Shown piece by piece: positions 7,061 through 16,100 of a DNA stretch of 27,795 nt. Source of the stretch: JBOGUF01 sp050696075 (lineage in GTDB: Bacteria > Chloroflexota > Chloroflexia > Thermomicrobiales > UBA6265); contig JBOGUF010000039.1 of NCBI GenBank assembly GCA_050696075.1, forward strand, positions 1-27,795, read 5' to 3'. Below the pieces are notes generated by a model. The model was not told the DNA's origin. It saw only the letters and a list, made by a program, of their open reading frames with translations, and made no database searches. The translations under genes and the position numbers were made by a program. How positions within the stretch are numbered: the stretch's first letter is position 1; each line of letters starts with the position of its first letter.

Positions 7061-8200
7061 ATGGACCGGGAACAGTTGCACGGGACGCGGATGCTCCAAC
7101 GCGAAGCGGAGCTACCCGAAGCGCGCGTCAAGGAACGCCAGGCACTCGACTTAGAGCACGGGCTCGAATCGGCGGCCAGCATAAGCGATCGCACGATCCC
7201 GCTCTTCAATCGCTCGCGGACGCGCTACCACGCCGGCGGCGCCTTCATGGGCGCCCCGTTCCTCGAGGACATGCGCCAACTCGGCGGGCAGGACGTCGCG
7301 GTCGTCGGCGTCCCGCTCGACGCGGGCACCACCTACCGCTCCGGCACCCGATTCGGCCCGCAAGCGATGCGCCTCATCTCCGGTCTCTCCTCCGGTTACA
7401 ACTTCGAGACCGGCATCGACCTGCGGGAAAGCCTCACCATACTCGACGTCGGCGACGTCACCGTCATCCCCGCCAACATCGAAAAGAGCTTCGACCAGAT
7501 CGACAAGGCGCTGGCGTATATCCACGAGCACGACGTCTTCCCGGTCGTCCTCGGCGGCGATCACGCGATCGGCTACCCCGACATTCGCGGCCTCGCGCCC
7601 TACGTCGACGGCAACATCGGCATCATTCACTTCGACCGCCACTCAGACATGTCTGAAAGCGCGCTCGACGAACGAATGCACGGCTCCCCCTTCTTTCACG
7701 CCACCAATATCCCGAATGCGCCGCCGTCGAACCTGGTGCAGATCGGGATCGGCGGCTGGACCGGCAATCGCTCCGGCGTGCGCAATACCCGTGAGCGCGG
7801 CGCGACAGTTATCACCATGACCGACCTCGACCGGTGGGGCATCGAGCGCATCGCGGAGATGGCGCTCGAGATCGCCTGGCAGAACGCCAAGGCAGTCCTT
7901 CTCTCCTTCGACATCGACGCGATGGATCCGGCATTCGCGCCCGGCACGGGAACACCGGAATCGGGCGGCCTGCTGCCACGCGAGGCGTTTCGCCTCCTCC
8001 ACGTCGTGACGCGGGAGGGACTGGCCGGCATGGAGGTGGTCGAGGTGGCGCCACCCTATGACGTCGGCGACGTGACCTCCCTGCTCGGCGTGCGCGTAAT
8101 TCAAGAGGTTCTCGGCACACTCGTCGCCAGTGGCAAGCTCGGCAGCCCGCGTCCCGCGGCGGACGAACCGGCGACAACGGCGGAGACGGTTACGAAGTAA
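7061..8200 (+). CDS. Agmatinase/guanidino-acid ureohydrolase family enzyme
   Basis: This is a 379-residue manganese ureohydrolase that would hydrolyse a guanidino compound (agmatine, guanidinobutyrate or similar) to an amine and urea. All six metal ligands of the arginase fold are visible: H168 (GGDHAIGYP), D192, H194 and D196 (FDRHSD), and D284 and D286 (SFDIDAMDP). The central motif has Arg where agmatinases usually have Ala (FDAHxD), and the N-terminus carries about 50 extra charged residues. A strong GGAGGAG ends two bases before the ATG. It lies 40 bases behind the acyl-CoA ligase gene and just ahead of a YdcF-like gene. Which guanidino substrate it uses cannot be told from sequence; arginase is less likely from the overall agmatinase-like pattern. 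Confidence 0.9.
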   Translation: MDREQLHGTRMLQREAELPEARVKERQALDLEHGLESAASISDRTIPLFNRSRTRYHAGGAFMGAPFLEDMRQLGGQDVAVVGVPLDAGTTYRSGTRFGPQAMRLISGLSSGYNFETGIDLRESLTILDVGDVTVIPANIEKSFDQIDKALAYIHEHDVFPVVLGGDHAIGYPDIRGLAPYVDGNIGIIHFDRHSDMSESALDERMHGSPFFHATNIPNAPPSNLVQIGIGGWTGNRSGVRNTRERGATVITMTDLDRWGIERIAEMALEIAWQNAKAVLLSFDIDAMDPAFAPGTGTPESGGLLPREAFRLLHVVTREGLAGMEVVEVAPPYDVGDVTSLLGVRVIQEVLGTLVASGKLGSPRPAADEPATTAETVTK

Positions 8201-8251
8201 TGCACGGCCCGCTTGCTTGAAGCGTGCGCGCTCTGGTGTCATCATCCGTGG

Positions 8252-8977
8252 GTGAAGCGCGTGCAGGAGACCCAACCGCTCCCCCGACCCTTAAACGGCG
8301 CCGTTACCTCGGATGGCAGCATCGTCTTCCCGTCCGAACCGGAACCGACCTCACCGCGCCGCCGCCAACGCTCCTTTTGGAACGAGCTGCGGCGTTGGGT
8401 TGTTACGCTCAGCATCTTCGCCTGCCTGGCCGTCGTGCTCCTCGTCGCCTCGCTCTTCGCGGCGATCTATATCCAGGCACGTTCCGACCAGACCCGTCCG
8501 GTTGACGCCATCGTCGTCATGGGAGCCGCCCAATTCGACGGACGCCCCAGCGCCGTCCTCCGCGCTCGGCTCGACGAGGCCCTTGCTGCCTACGAAGCGG
8601 GTAACGCGCCGTTCCTGGTCGTCACCGGCGGCCAACAGGCCGGTGACCGCTTTACCGAGGCCCGCGCTAGCCGCGACTACCTCATCGAGCGCGGCGTTCC
8701 CGCGGACGCCATCTTGATGGAAGACGAAGGGCGGAACTCCTGGCAGAGCCTGCAAGCCGTCGCGCGGCTCTTAGAAGATCGCGACCTCGAACGCGTCCTG
8801 CTCGTCAGCGACGGCTTCCACCTGTTCCGCGTCAAGCTGATGGCCCGCGACCTCGGCCTGGAACCCTTCGGCGTCGCGGCCGATGAGAGCCCGATCCGGG
8901 CCTGGTCCGGCGCCGAGTTCGGCTTCATCATCCGCGAAGCTGCCGGCATCGTCTCCTTCCAATGGGACCAGTGGTGA
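8252..8977 (+). CDS. YdcF/SanA-family (DUF218) membrane-anchored protein
   Basis: With the GTG start the product is 241 residues: a short cytoplasmic N-terminus, one transmembrane helix around residues 48-72 (VVTLSIFACLAVVLLVASLF), and an extracytoplasmic DUF218 domain. That domain begins DAIVVMGAAQFDGRPS and continues through VVTGGQQ, EDEGRNSWQS and LLVSDGFHLFR. Relatives include SanA and ElyC, linked to envelope integrity and lipid-linked wall precursor metabolism. The start is uncertain: the frame also opens at a TTG (8213) and a GTG (8261), and none has a good ribosome site. It follows the ureohydrolase by about 50 bases and ends four bases from the convergent methyltransferase gene. Confidence 0.85.
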   Translation: MKRVQETQPLPRPLNGAVTSDGSIVFPSEPEPTSPRRRQRSFWNELRRWVVTLSIFACLAVVLLVASLFAAIYIQARSDQTRPVDAIVVMGAAQFDGRPSAVLRARLDEALAAYEAGNAPFLVVTGGQQAGDRFTEARASRDYLIERGVPADAILMEDEGRNSWQSLQAVARLLEDRDLERVLLVSDGFHLFRVKLMARDLGLEPFGVAADESPIRAWSGAEFGFIIREAAGIVSFQWDQW

Positions 8978-8981
8978 ATCC

Positions 8982-9770
8982 TTACACTCCTTCCATCACC
9001 CACAGCATCTGCTTCGACCGCCGGTTGAACGGTTCGCGGTTGTAGCTGCCGTACTTCGCAACCGGCCGCATGCCCGCCTGCCGCATCAGCAACTCGAGCT
9101 CGCGCGGGTAATACATGTGCCAGGCCAGATCGTCGGTGAATCGCTCGTGCCGCCCATCCACCATGTAGAGCTCGTAGAAATAGGTGGTCATGTCGAGTTG
9201 CGTCGCCGCGTCGTAGCGCTCGGCGGCGAAGCGCAAGAAGCGCGTGACCCCGCGTTCTGGCGCGGCGAGATCTAGCTCCAGCCGCATCGCTGGCGTGCGC
9301 TCGGCCTCGGCGAGATACTGGAGCGACGGCGTCAGTACGTCGATGGCGAAGCAGCCGCCCGGCGCAAGGTGGCGGCGAACCGCCCGCAGGCAGGAAAGCT
9401 GGTCCTCGAGCGCGTAGACGTACATGAGCGAGTTGAGCCCGATTACGATCAGGTCGAACTGCTCCCCAATGCCGAAGTCGACCATGTCTCCATGGACGAA
9501 TCGGACCGCGTTCGCGCGCGGCGCGGGGAGTTCCGAAGCTAGGAATTGGGCTCGTTCCAGAAACGGTTCACTGATATCGAGCCCCACGATCTGAAAGCAG
9601 GAATGCGTGGCGAGGCCGGGCTCGATCAGCGGCAAGGTGATGCGCCCGGTGCCGCAGGCGAGATCAAGGACGTGCGCGGCACGCCGCTCTTCGAGCAAGC
9701 CGATCCAATACGGCAGGTCGAGGTTGTAGCCGCCGGTCTCGAGATCGTAGATCGTCGCGTTGTCGTGCAT
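8982..9770 (-). CDS. Class I SAM-dependent methyltransferase
   Basis: This is a 262-residue Rossmann-fold methyltransferase. Motif I is VLDLACGTGRITLPL at about residues 34-48. An acidic position follows in VGLDISEPFLERA, then FVHGDMVDF and DLIVIGLNSLMYV, then an LAPGGCFAIDVLTP motif. The second half resembles the group that includes glycine/sarcosine-type and uncharacterised small-molecule methyltransferases, with a DMTTYFYELYMVDGRHERF stretch typical of that set. GAGGAA sits five bases before the ATG. It is divergent from the epimerase gene and convergent with the ydcF-like gene, so it is probably a single-gene unit. The substrate is unknown. Confidence 0.88.
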   Translation of the reverse strand: MHDNATIYDLETGGYNLDLPYWIGLLEERRAAHVLDLACGTGRITLPLIEPGLATHSCFQIVGLDISEPFLERAQFLASELPAPRANAVRFVHGDMVDFGIGEQFDLIVIGLNSLMYVYALEDQLSCLRAVRRHLAPGGCFAIDVLTPSLQYLAEAERTPAMRLELDLAAPERGVTRFLRFAAERYDAATQLDMTTYFYELYMVDGRHERFTDDLAWHMYYPRELELLMRQAGMRPVAKYGSYNREPFNRRSKQMLWVMEGV

Positions 9771-9946
9771 AGGTTCCTCACACGCGTATTGCCGCTGGTC
9801 AGCGTCGCAAAGCAGTCGGAAGATTCGACCCAGTGCGCGCCGTCGTCAAGCACCCGTCGGAATCGTGTAAGGTGACGGGCGCGGCATTCAGGGTACATGA
9901 CCCATTGCGGTCGTGCCTGGATATGGGAATGGGAGGGGACTCGATC

Positions 9947-11026
9947 ATGACTTTTGGGGGCGCGCGGTGTACCGTCACAGAGGTGACGCTTCCGCGTGGG
10001 ATTCGCGCGGTCCTGCTGGAAAGCGACCTCGTCGCGGTCACCGTGCTGCCAGACAAGGGCGCCGACATCTACGAGCTGATCTTCAAGCCGCGCCAACTCG
10101 ACGTTCTCTGGAAGAGTCCGTGGGGTCTGCGTCGGCACGCCGGCGGCATCCCGGTTGCCGCCAATTCGCACACGGCCTGGTCTGATGCTTATGAGGGTGG
10201 CTGGCAGGAGATTTTCCCCAGCGGCGGCGGCCCGTGCGTCTACAAGGGGGTGGAGCTCAGCTTTCATGGCGAGGCCTCGACCCTCGCCTGGGACGTCGAG
10301 GTCGGTCAGGATGCCGGTGATGCCGCCGAGGCGCGCTTCAGCGTCCGGTTGGCGCGCAGCCCGTTCCGGATCGAGCGAGTGATGCGGGTCGAAGCGGGGA
10401 AGCCAACCCTGCACCTGCGCGAGCGGATAACGAACGACGGCGGCGAGCCGGTGGACTACATGTGGGGACACCACCCCGCCTACGGCGCTCCCTTTCTCAG
10501 CGGCGCCTGCCGCATTGACACGAACGCGCAAACGATCCGCGCCGACGACGAGTACGACCCCGAAACGAACCCGATGAACCTCGATGGCCGCTCTCCCTGG
10601 CCGCACGCCGAGCGTCAGGGCGTGACAACCGATCTCTCGCGCGTGCCCGATCTCAACGAACCGCGCGCCATGCTCGGCTACCTCGGCGACTTCGACGGCG
10701 ACACCGCATGGTACGGCATGACCAACACCGAATTCGGTGTCGGCGTCGGCCTCGCCTGGCCCGTCGTCGCCTTCCCCTTCGCCTGGTTCTGGCAGGAGAT
10801 GCACGCCACCCCTGGCTTTCCCTGGTATAAGGGCGTCTACGTCATGGCCATCGAACCCGCCACCAGCATACCTGGCCAAGGACTCACCACCGTTATCGAA
10901 AAAACCGGCTACCACCGCACCCTCGACCCGGGCGAATCCGCCGACGCCGAACTCGTCGCCGTCTTCTACGAGTCGTCGACCGGCATCTCCCGCATCGCCG
11001 CTGACGGCACGGTCACGACGACATGA
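9947..11026 (+). CDS. Aldose 1-epimerase-fold (galactose mutarotase-like) protein
   Basis: The 359-residue product has the galactose-mutarotase superfamily layout. An N-terminal beta region contains VTVLPDKGADIYELIFKP. A middle segment has ERITNDGGEPVDYMWGHHPAYG, whose HH pair fits the catalytic histidine area. The C-terminal part includes FAWFWQEM and MAIEPATS. It most resembles the DUF4432-like group of uncharacterised sugar epimerases rather than classical GalM. ATG 9947 is chosen because GGAGG lies ten bases upstream and family sequence begins at MTFGGARC; the frame is open to 9833, and two ATGs at 9923 and 9929 are alternatives. It sits between the methyltransferase (divergent) and pepF (convergent). 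A role in sugar metabolism is inferred. Confidence 0.82.
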   Translation: MTFGGARCTVTEVTLPRGIRAVLLESDLVAVTVLPDKGADIYELIFKPRQLDVLWKSPWGLRRHAGGIPVAANSHTAWSDAYEGGWQEIFPSGGGPCVYKGVELSFHGEASTLAWDVEVGQDAGDAAEARFSVRLARSPFRIERVMRVEAGKPTLHLRERITNDGGEPVDYMWGHHPAYGAPFLSGACRIDTNAQTIRADDEYDPETNPMNLDGRSPWPHAERQGVTTDLSRVPDLNEPRAMLGYLGDFDGDTAWYGMTNTEFGVGVGLAWPVVAFPFAWFWQEMHATPGFPWYKGVYVMAIEPATSIPGQGLTTVIEKTGYHRTLDPGESADAELVAVFYESSTGISRIAADGTVTTT

Positions 11027-11047
11027 GCGTTTCGCGACCGTCCAGCT

Positions 11048-11072
11048 TGTTACGAGCCGTGTAACAGGCTCG
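11048..11072. terminator. Nested hairpins at the convergent epimerase/pepF ends
   Basis: TGTTAC (11048-11053) can pair with GTAACA (11061-11066), or alternatively CGAGCC (11053-11058) with GGCTCG (11067-11072). The two stems are mutually exclusive and both overlap the end of pepF, whose TAA is at 11050-11052. There is no T-run, so a terminator role is weakly supported. Confidence 0.25.
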
Positions 11073-12882
11073 TCTCGAGGGTCTTCGCCAACTCCTCGAA
11101 TCGGTCGATGTCCGCGCGGACGACGTCGAGACTCGATATCCAGAACTCCGGCGCACGAATGTCGATGCCGAAGCGAGACGCCAATCCGGCGGCGTCGGCC
11201 ATGCCCGTCGCCGACAGCAGTTCGTCGTAGCCGGCGTTGAATGGTTCCGGGTCGGCCTGGTAGCGCGCGTACAGACCGAGTCCGAAGAGCAATCCGAACA
11301 TGTACGGGAAGTTGTAGAAGGCGTGGTCGACCGCGTAGTAGTGCGGCTTCACCGCCCACATGTACGGATGGAGTAGGTCGCTGTCGAGGCCGTCGCCGTA
11401 ACTCTCCCGCTGCGCGTCAAGCATCATGTGGCAGAAGTCGTCGATCGAGAGCTCGCGGGCGGCCCGACCGTCGAAGATGCGCTGCTCGAAGAGAAATCGG
11501 CTGGTAATGTCGACAACAACCTGCGTGGAGTCTTGCAGTGAGCCGTCGATAATTGCGAGTTGCTCCTCTTCGTCGGACTCCGCGAGGGCGGCGTGTCGAA
11601 TGATCGTCTCACAAAAGATGCTGGCCGTCTCCGCGAGCGTCGAGGGCGTCTCCCGTTGCAGCATCGTCCGCTCGGCCAGATTAAGGTTGTGGTAGGCATG
11701 ACCGAGCTCATGGGCGACGGTGCTCATCGCGCCGTACGACGGCACGTAGTTGATCAGGATGCGCGACTCGTCGTCCCGCAGGGACATACAGAATCCGCCG
11801 CCGCTCTTGCCGTCGCGCGGCTCCGCGTCGATCCACCGCTCGTCGAACGATCGCGTCACGAACGCGCTCAGGCGCGGCGAATAGGATCCGAAGTGCTCGA
11901 CAATGAAGTCGACCGCTTCCGGCCATTCCCAGGAACGCTTGGATCGGCCAACCGGCGCGAAGAGATCGTAGAAGGGGAGGCGTTCCGCTCCGAACAACCT
12001 CGCCTTCGCCCTCAGGTAGCGCCGGAAATCGGGGAATGAGTCGCGCGCCGCCGCGAGCATAGCGTCGAGCGTCGGCTGGTCGATGTGGTTCTGAAAGAGC
12101 GCCTGATCGAGCGCGGTGCGCCAGCCGCGCCGGCGTAGGAGCGTTATCGACTCCCCCTTGATGCTGTTCAATGCCGCCGCGAATGGCACGGCATTGACCT
12201 TCCAGGCCGCGATCTCTGCCTCGTACCCCCGTCGGCGCACCTCCCGATCCTCGTGGTACGCCAGGTTGCGGATCTCGCTCATTGACAGGGACCTCGATTC
12301 GCCGTCGAACTCGAAGGCAACCGCGATCTGCGACCAGACATTGAGGAAGAGCTTTTCCCAGGAATTGCCACCGGTGACGTGTAGCTCCGCTGCCAGCGTC
12401 TCCTCCGGCGGCGACATCAGGTGCCGAGCGCGCTCGGCGGCCAGTCGCAGCCAATATTCATGGTCCCGTGCCACCGCGCTCTCTTCGATCAGCCGGTCGA
12501 GGTCGAGCGAGCCGATCCAAGCCAGGAGTCGGGTGCGGAGCTGAGTCAAACGGACCGCCTGCTGCTCGAATTCGCTGAGCCGTGCTTGCGCCAGGTCGTC
12601 GCGCGAGTTTGTCTCGACGAACGCGGCGATGTAGGCGCCCATCGTCCGGGTCGTCCGGGCGAGGGCGTCAACTCGCCCGACCAGCGCCTCAAAAGCGTGG
12701 ACAAGCGCCTTGTCGATCACGATCCCGTCGCGTTTGCCGATCCCGAAGGCATCAAAGCGGCGGCTTATGTCGTCGATTTGCCCGATCAGTCCCGCGAATC
12801 CGGCCTGAAACTCCTCCGATTCGAGGCTGGGGTAAACGACGGTCATATCCCAATGCGGTAATGGCGGTGCCATAGTCGCCAC
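11050..12882 (-). CDS. pepF: Oligoendopeptidase F (M3B zinc metallopeptidase)
   Basis: This 610-residue cytoplasmic zinc endopeptidase cleaves short peptides. The active site HELGHAYH is at residues 391-398 (ligands H391 and H395, catalytic E392), with the third ligand E418 in PSTLAETASIF. Length and motif spacing match the M3B subfamily (PepF/PepB), and a conserved GGGFCMSL...ILINYVPSY stretch precedes the zinc site. The start is a GTG at 12882 with GAGAGGAG six bases upstream; an in-frame ATG three codons later lacks such spacing. It lies downstream of the large PQQ dehydrogenase gene on the same strand, 263 bases away with repeats between, so it is probably transcribed separately. Confidence 0.95.
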   Translation of the reverse strand: MATMAPPLPHWDMTVVYPSLESEEFQAGFAGLIGQIDDISRRFDAFGIGKRDGIVIDKALVHAFEALVGRVDALARTTRTMGAYIAAFVETNSRDDLAQARLSEFEQQAVRLTQLRTRLLAWIGSLDLDRLIEESAVARDHEYWLRLAAERARHLMSPPEETLAAELHVTGGNSWEKLFLNVWSQIAVAFEFDGESRSLSMSEIRNLAYHEDREVRRRGYEAEIAAWKVNAVPFAAALNSIKGESITLLRRRGWRTALDQALFQNHIDQPTLDAMLAAARDSFPDFRRYLRAKARLFGAERLPFYDLFAPVGRSKRSWEWPEAVDFIVEHFGSYSPRLSAFVTRSFDERWIDAEPRDGKSGGGFCMSLRDDESRILINYVPSYGAMSTVAHELGHAYHNLNLAERTMLQRETPSTLAETASIFCETIIRHAALAESDEEEQLAIIDGSLQDSTQVVVDITSRFLFEQRIFDGRAARELSIDDFCHMMLDAQRESYGDGLDSDLLHPYMWAVKPHYYAVDHAFYNFPYMFGLLFGLGLYARYQADPEPFNAGYDELLSATGMADAAGLASRFGIDIRAPEFWISSLDVVRADIDRFEELAKTLETSLLHGS

Positions 12883-13012
12883 AAGCTACTCCTCTCGTCA
12901 CGGTCGGTTGCAATCCCCCATCGGCGGCGATCGTCGCCCCGTGGCGGGACGCGGCGGTCATACTAGCCTGGCCCACGGCACGCCAGCTACCGCCAGCCTG
13001 AGCTCACTACCC

Positions 13013-13075
13013 CGTCATGCCGACCGTACTCTTCGTCATGCCGATCGCCCCCTTCGTCATGCCGATCGCGGAGAG
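13013..13075. repeat. Three tandem 21-bp units
   Basis: Units start at 13013, 13034 and 13055, each beginning CGTCATGCCGA followed by a ten-base tail (CCGTACTCTT, TCGCCCCCTT, TCGCGGAGAG). The third unit is also the left arm of the larger inverted repeat that follows. They lie in the 263-base gap between pepF and the large dehydrogenase gene. The rest of that gap (12883-13012) holds the pepF leader and nothing else recognisable. Confidence 0.75.
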
Positions 13076-13128
13076 GCGTCTTATCCGCGGGACGAACGCG
13101 GAGAGATTCCTCGTACCTCGGAATGACG
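13055..13128. repeat. CATTCCGA-type inverted repeat, copy 1
   Basis: A 74-base element has end arms CGTCATGCCGA and TCGGAATGACG (one mismatch). Its interior contains GCGGAGAG twice and GATTCCTCG. Copy 2, of almost the same size and ends, is at 20823-20897. Both copies are intergenic near 3' ends. This looks like a dispersed palindromic intergenic element of the kind common in many bacterial genomes. Confidence 0.7.
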
Positions 13129-13145
13129 GAGTTGGCACACATTGT

Positions 13146-16100
13146 CTACTCCCCGGATTCGGACGACTCCTCGTCCGGCGGCGTTTCAAGTAGCGGCGTT
13201 GGCGTCGGCGGGGCCTCTGTCGGTTCAGGCGTCGCCGTTGCCGTCGGCTCCGGAGTGGCGGTCGGGACCGGTTCCGGTGTCGAAGTCGGTTCGAGTGGCG
13301 GCGGCGCGGTCGGTAGGTCGACCGGCTCGGCTATCTCGGCGGTCGCGGTGGGCGTCACCAGTTCGAACGGACACCAACCGATGCACGCACGATCGATCGC
13401 CACGTCGTCGAACAGCAGATCGTACGTCCGCCGGGCGTCGAGTTCACCGAGCACAACCTCGGCAATCGGATCGGGTAGCACGGCCACGGTTGACCGATGC
13501 ATAAGTTTCCCGTCGAACCAGACCTCGATCAACGCCTGCTCACCGGTACGCAGAATGTGAACCTGCGACTCATGCCAGGCCGGTGCCTCGAATTCGTCCA
13601 GCACCACCACACTACCGGTGGCGTGGTTCCGGTAGGCGATCTGGCCCTCATGCGTGATGAAGGTGGTCAAGATCGGCCGACTGTCGTCGGCGCGGAGCGT
13701 CACCAGCGAAACCTCGTTGTCTCCCTGCCGGAGTAGCTTGAATTTGAGGCGAACGAAGAGCTCGTCGTGGGGACCGAGTTCCTGCCGGGCGAACGCGGGC
13801 GCACCCGGCGCCGAGGTCGTTCCATTGTTGGCCGCGCGCGCCGCCCATGCACCGGACGTCGCGTCGCCTTGCACGACGACCATTCCCGCGGACTGGGTCC
13901 ACCGCGACAGATCGCCGCGTTCGAAGTCGTCGACGAACGGTAAGGCAGGGTCGGGGGTCGTCGTCGCGTCCGCCACCGGTGATGGAGTCGCCGTCGGTTC
14001 GGGGGTCGGCGTCACCGCGGCCGGTTCCGCCGGACCCGCCGGCGGCCGTTCGACCGATGCGGCGGCTGCTTGGCCAGGTGCGGTCGCGATTACAAGTTGG
14101 GGTGGGTCAGCGCCCTGCCGCGACGAGAAGATCGCGGAGTCGTTCGACGTCGTGGCGAGCACAAACGTGTAGACGCCGTTGCCGTCAACAAATGAAGAAA
14201 CGTCGAACTCGACCCACGTTCCCGGCGGAATCGCGCCCTTGTCGTCGCGCGGCGTGATTGACCGGGCCGGTCGGTTGTTCCAGGTGATGGCCGATTCCGT
14301 CCAATCGTTGTTAGCGATGAATACCGCCGGGCCGTCTTTCGTCCCGTAATCGGGCAAGTTCGGCACGTACACGCGGAGGGTGGCGCTCTGGACGCCGCCG
14401 GAAACGTCGCTCACCGCGAATCGAATGTAGGTCTCGATGTCCGGATCGCTGCCCGCCTCGGTCTTGAGTTGCGTCGACAGTCCAAATCGCGAGGTTGGTC
14501 GGGCCTCTTCGACGCGGGCATCGGCATTCGGCGCGAAGGTCTGTATCGTCGGCTGGACCGGCGTCGTCACCGTGATCGCGTCGCTGAGCTCCGAGACGTT
14601 ACCGGCGGCGTCGCGTGCCCGCACCTGATACACGTAGGTCGTCTGGCTCCGCGCCAAGGAATCGACATAAGTCGTCTGTGCACCAACGGTCGAAAGCAGC
14701 GCGCCGTCGCGGACGACGTCGTAGGACGTCACGCCGACGTTGTCGGTCGCGGCGCTCCATGAGAGGTTCACTCGCCGCGGCGCGACGTCGGTTGCCGTCA
14801 GATCTTGGGGAACGGTCGGGGCAATGTTGTCATCCCCGCCGCCCGTCGTCTGAATTTCAAGGCGCGGCCGGTTAGCCGCCGCCTCGCGGGAATAGGCCGA
14901 CATATTGTCGGTCGATGACGACACGAGGACGAAACTGAACGTGTCGTTCCGCGTGACCCATGGCGTCACGTCCCAGGCGACCCAGGTATTGGCCGCGATC
15001 GCACCCTTGTCGTCGCGCGGGCCCGCCACCCGACCGGCGCGGTTGTTCCAGGTCATGCTGGTCTCTGACCAGTTCGTCCGTGTCCGATAGACCGCGGGTC
15101 CGTCTCGGGTGCCGTCGTAGACGTAGAGCCAGAGCTTGGCGCTCGTCACCTGGCCGCTGATGCCGGCGACCTCGAAGCGGAGATAACTCTCAGTTTCCGG
15201 GTCGGCGCCGCCTTCGGCCTGCAACGCGGTGGACGTACCGAAGTTCCGGGTTGGAAATGCCTCTTTGACGCGCGTATCGGCCACCGGCAGGAATCCCGGC
15301 AGATCGGCGGTCTGGAACGTGGCGGTGTAGGTGGTGGAGGTCGCGGGCGTGATGATCTCGTGCGTTTGGGCGCCGCCGTCGGACCAGGAGACCCAGTCGA
15401 CGGAGCCGCCACCGGGGCCCGCTTGATCGGGCGCGTTGGCCGTCAGGACATATCCCTCCCAAGACGTGACCGAGGCGGGGCCGGTGACGGTCACACCGTT
15501 GACCTCGATAGCGAGCCCCGATGGCGCGGTCTCGAACATGACGTCAACCTTCCGCGGCTGGAAGTCCTGGCTGATGGTCCGCGATAGGCCATTGCTGTCG
15601 GTCGCGGTGAGTTCGATCTCGAGATAGCTGTTGGTCGCCGCCAGCAGGTCTTCGGGCGCCGGCGCCTGGAAGGTGACGTTGTTGCCGGTCGTGGGCGGCA
15701 GGTAGGGATGCGTGTGGTCGGCGTGATGCAGGGTGACGCGCCAGCTCAACGCCGAGTCATCGAGCTCGCCGTCCTCGGCGTCGGTCGCGCTGCCGGTGAG
15801 GGTGATCGTTTCGCCGACGCGGAAGGTCTGATCGGCCGTTGGCGACGAAATGACCGGAACCGGTGGTGTGTTGCCGGCATCGATCGTGATTGTTGCCGTG
15901 TCGGTCGCGCCGCGGCTGTCGCGCACCGTCAACGTTACGGTGAAGATGTCCCGTTCCGTGAATGTGTGCGAGATTCGTTCGCCGCTGCCCTCATCGCTGC
16001 CATCGCCGAAATCCCAGGCGTAGCTGAGGGGATTGCCGTCCGGGTCGGAGCTCTCTCCCGCATCGAAGCGGACGGTTAGGGGCAGCGCGCCAAACGTCTT

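Noticed and set aside
9626..11359. Minus-strand open frame (577 codons) spanning the epimerase gene
   Set aside because: It overlaps three well-supported genes in other frames and has no recognisable domain; it is a high-GC shadow.
13013..13075. Possible CRISPR array
   Set aside because: Only three 21-bp direct units with no unique spacers; it is a tandem repeat on the edge of a palindromic element.
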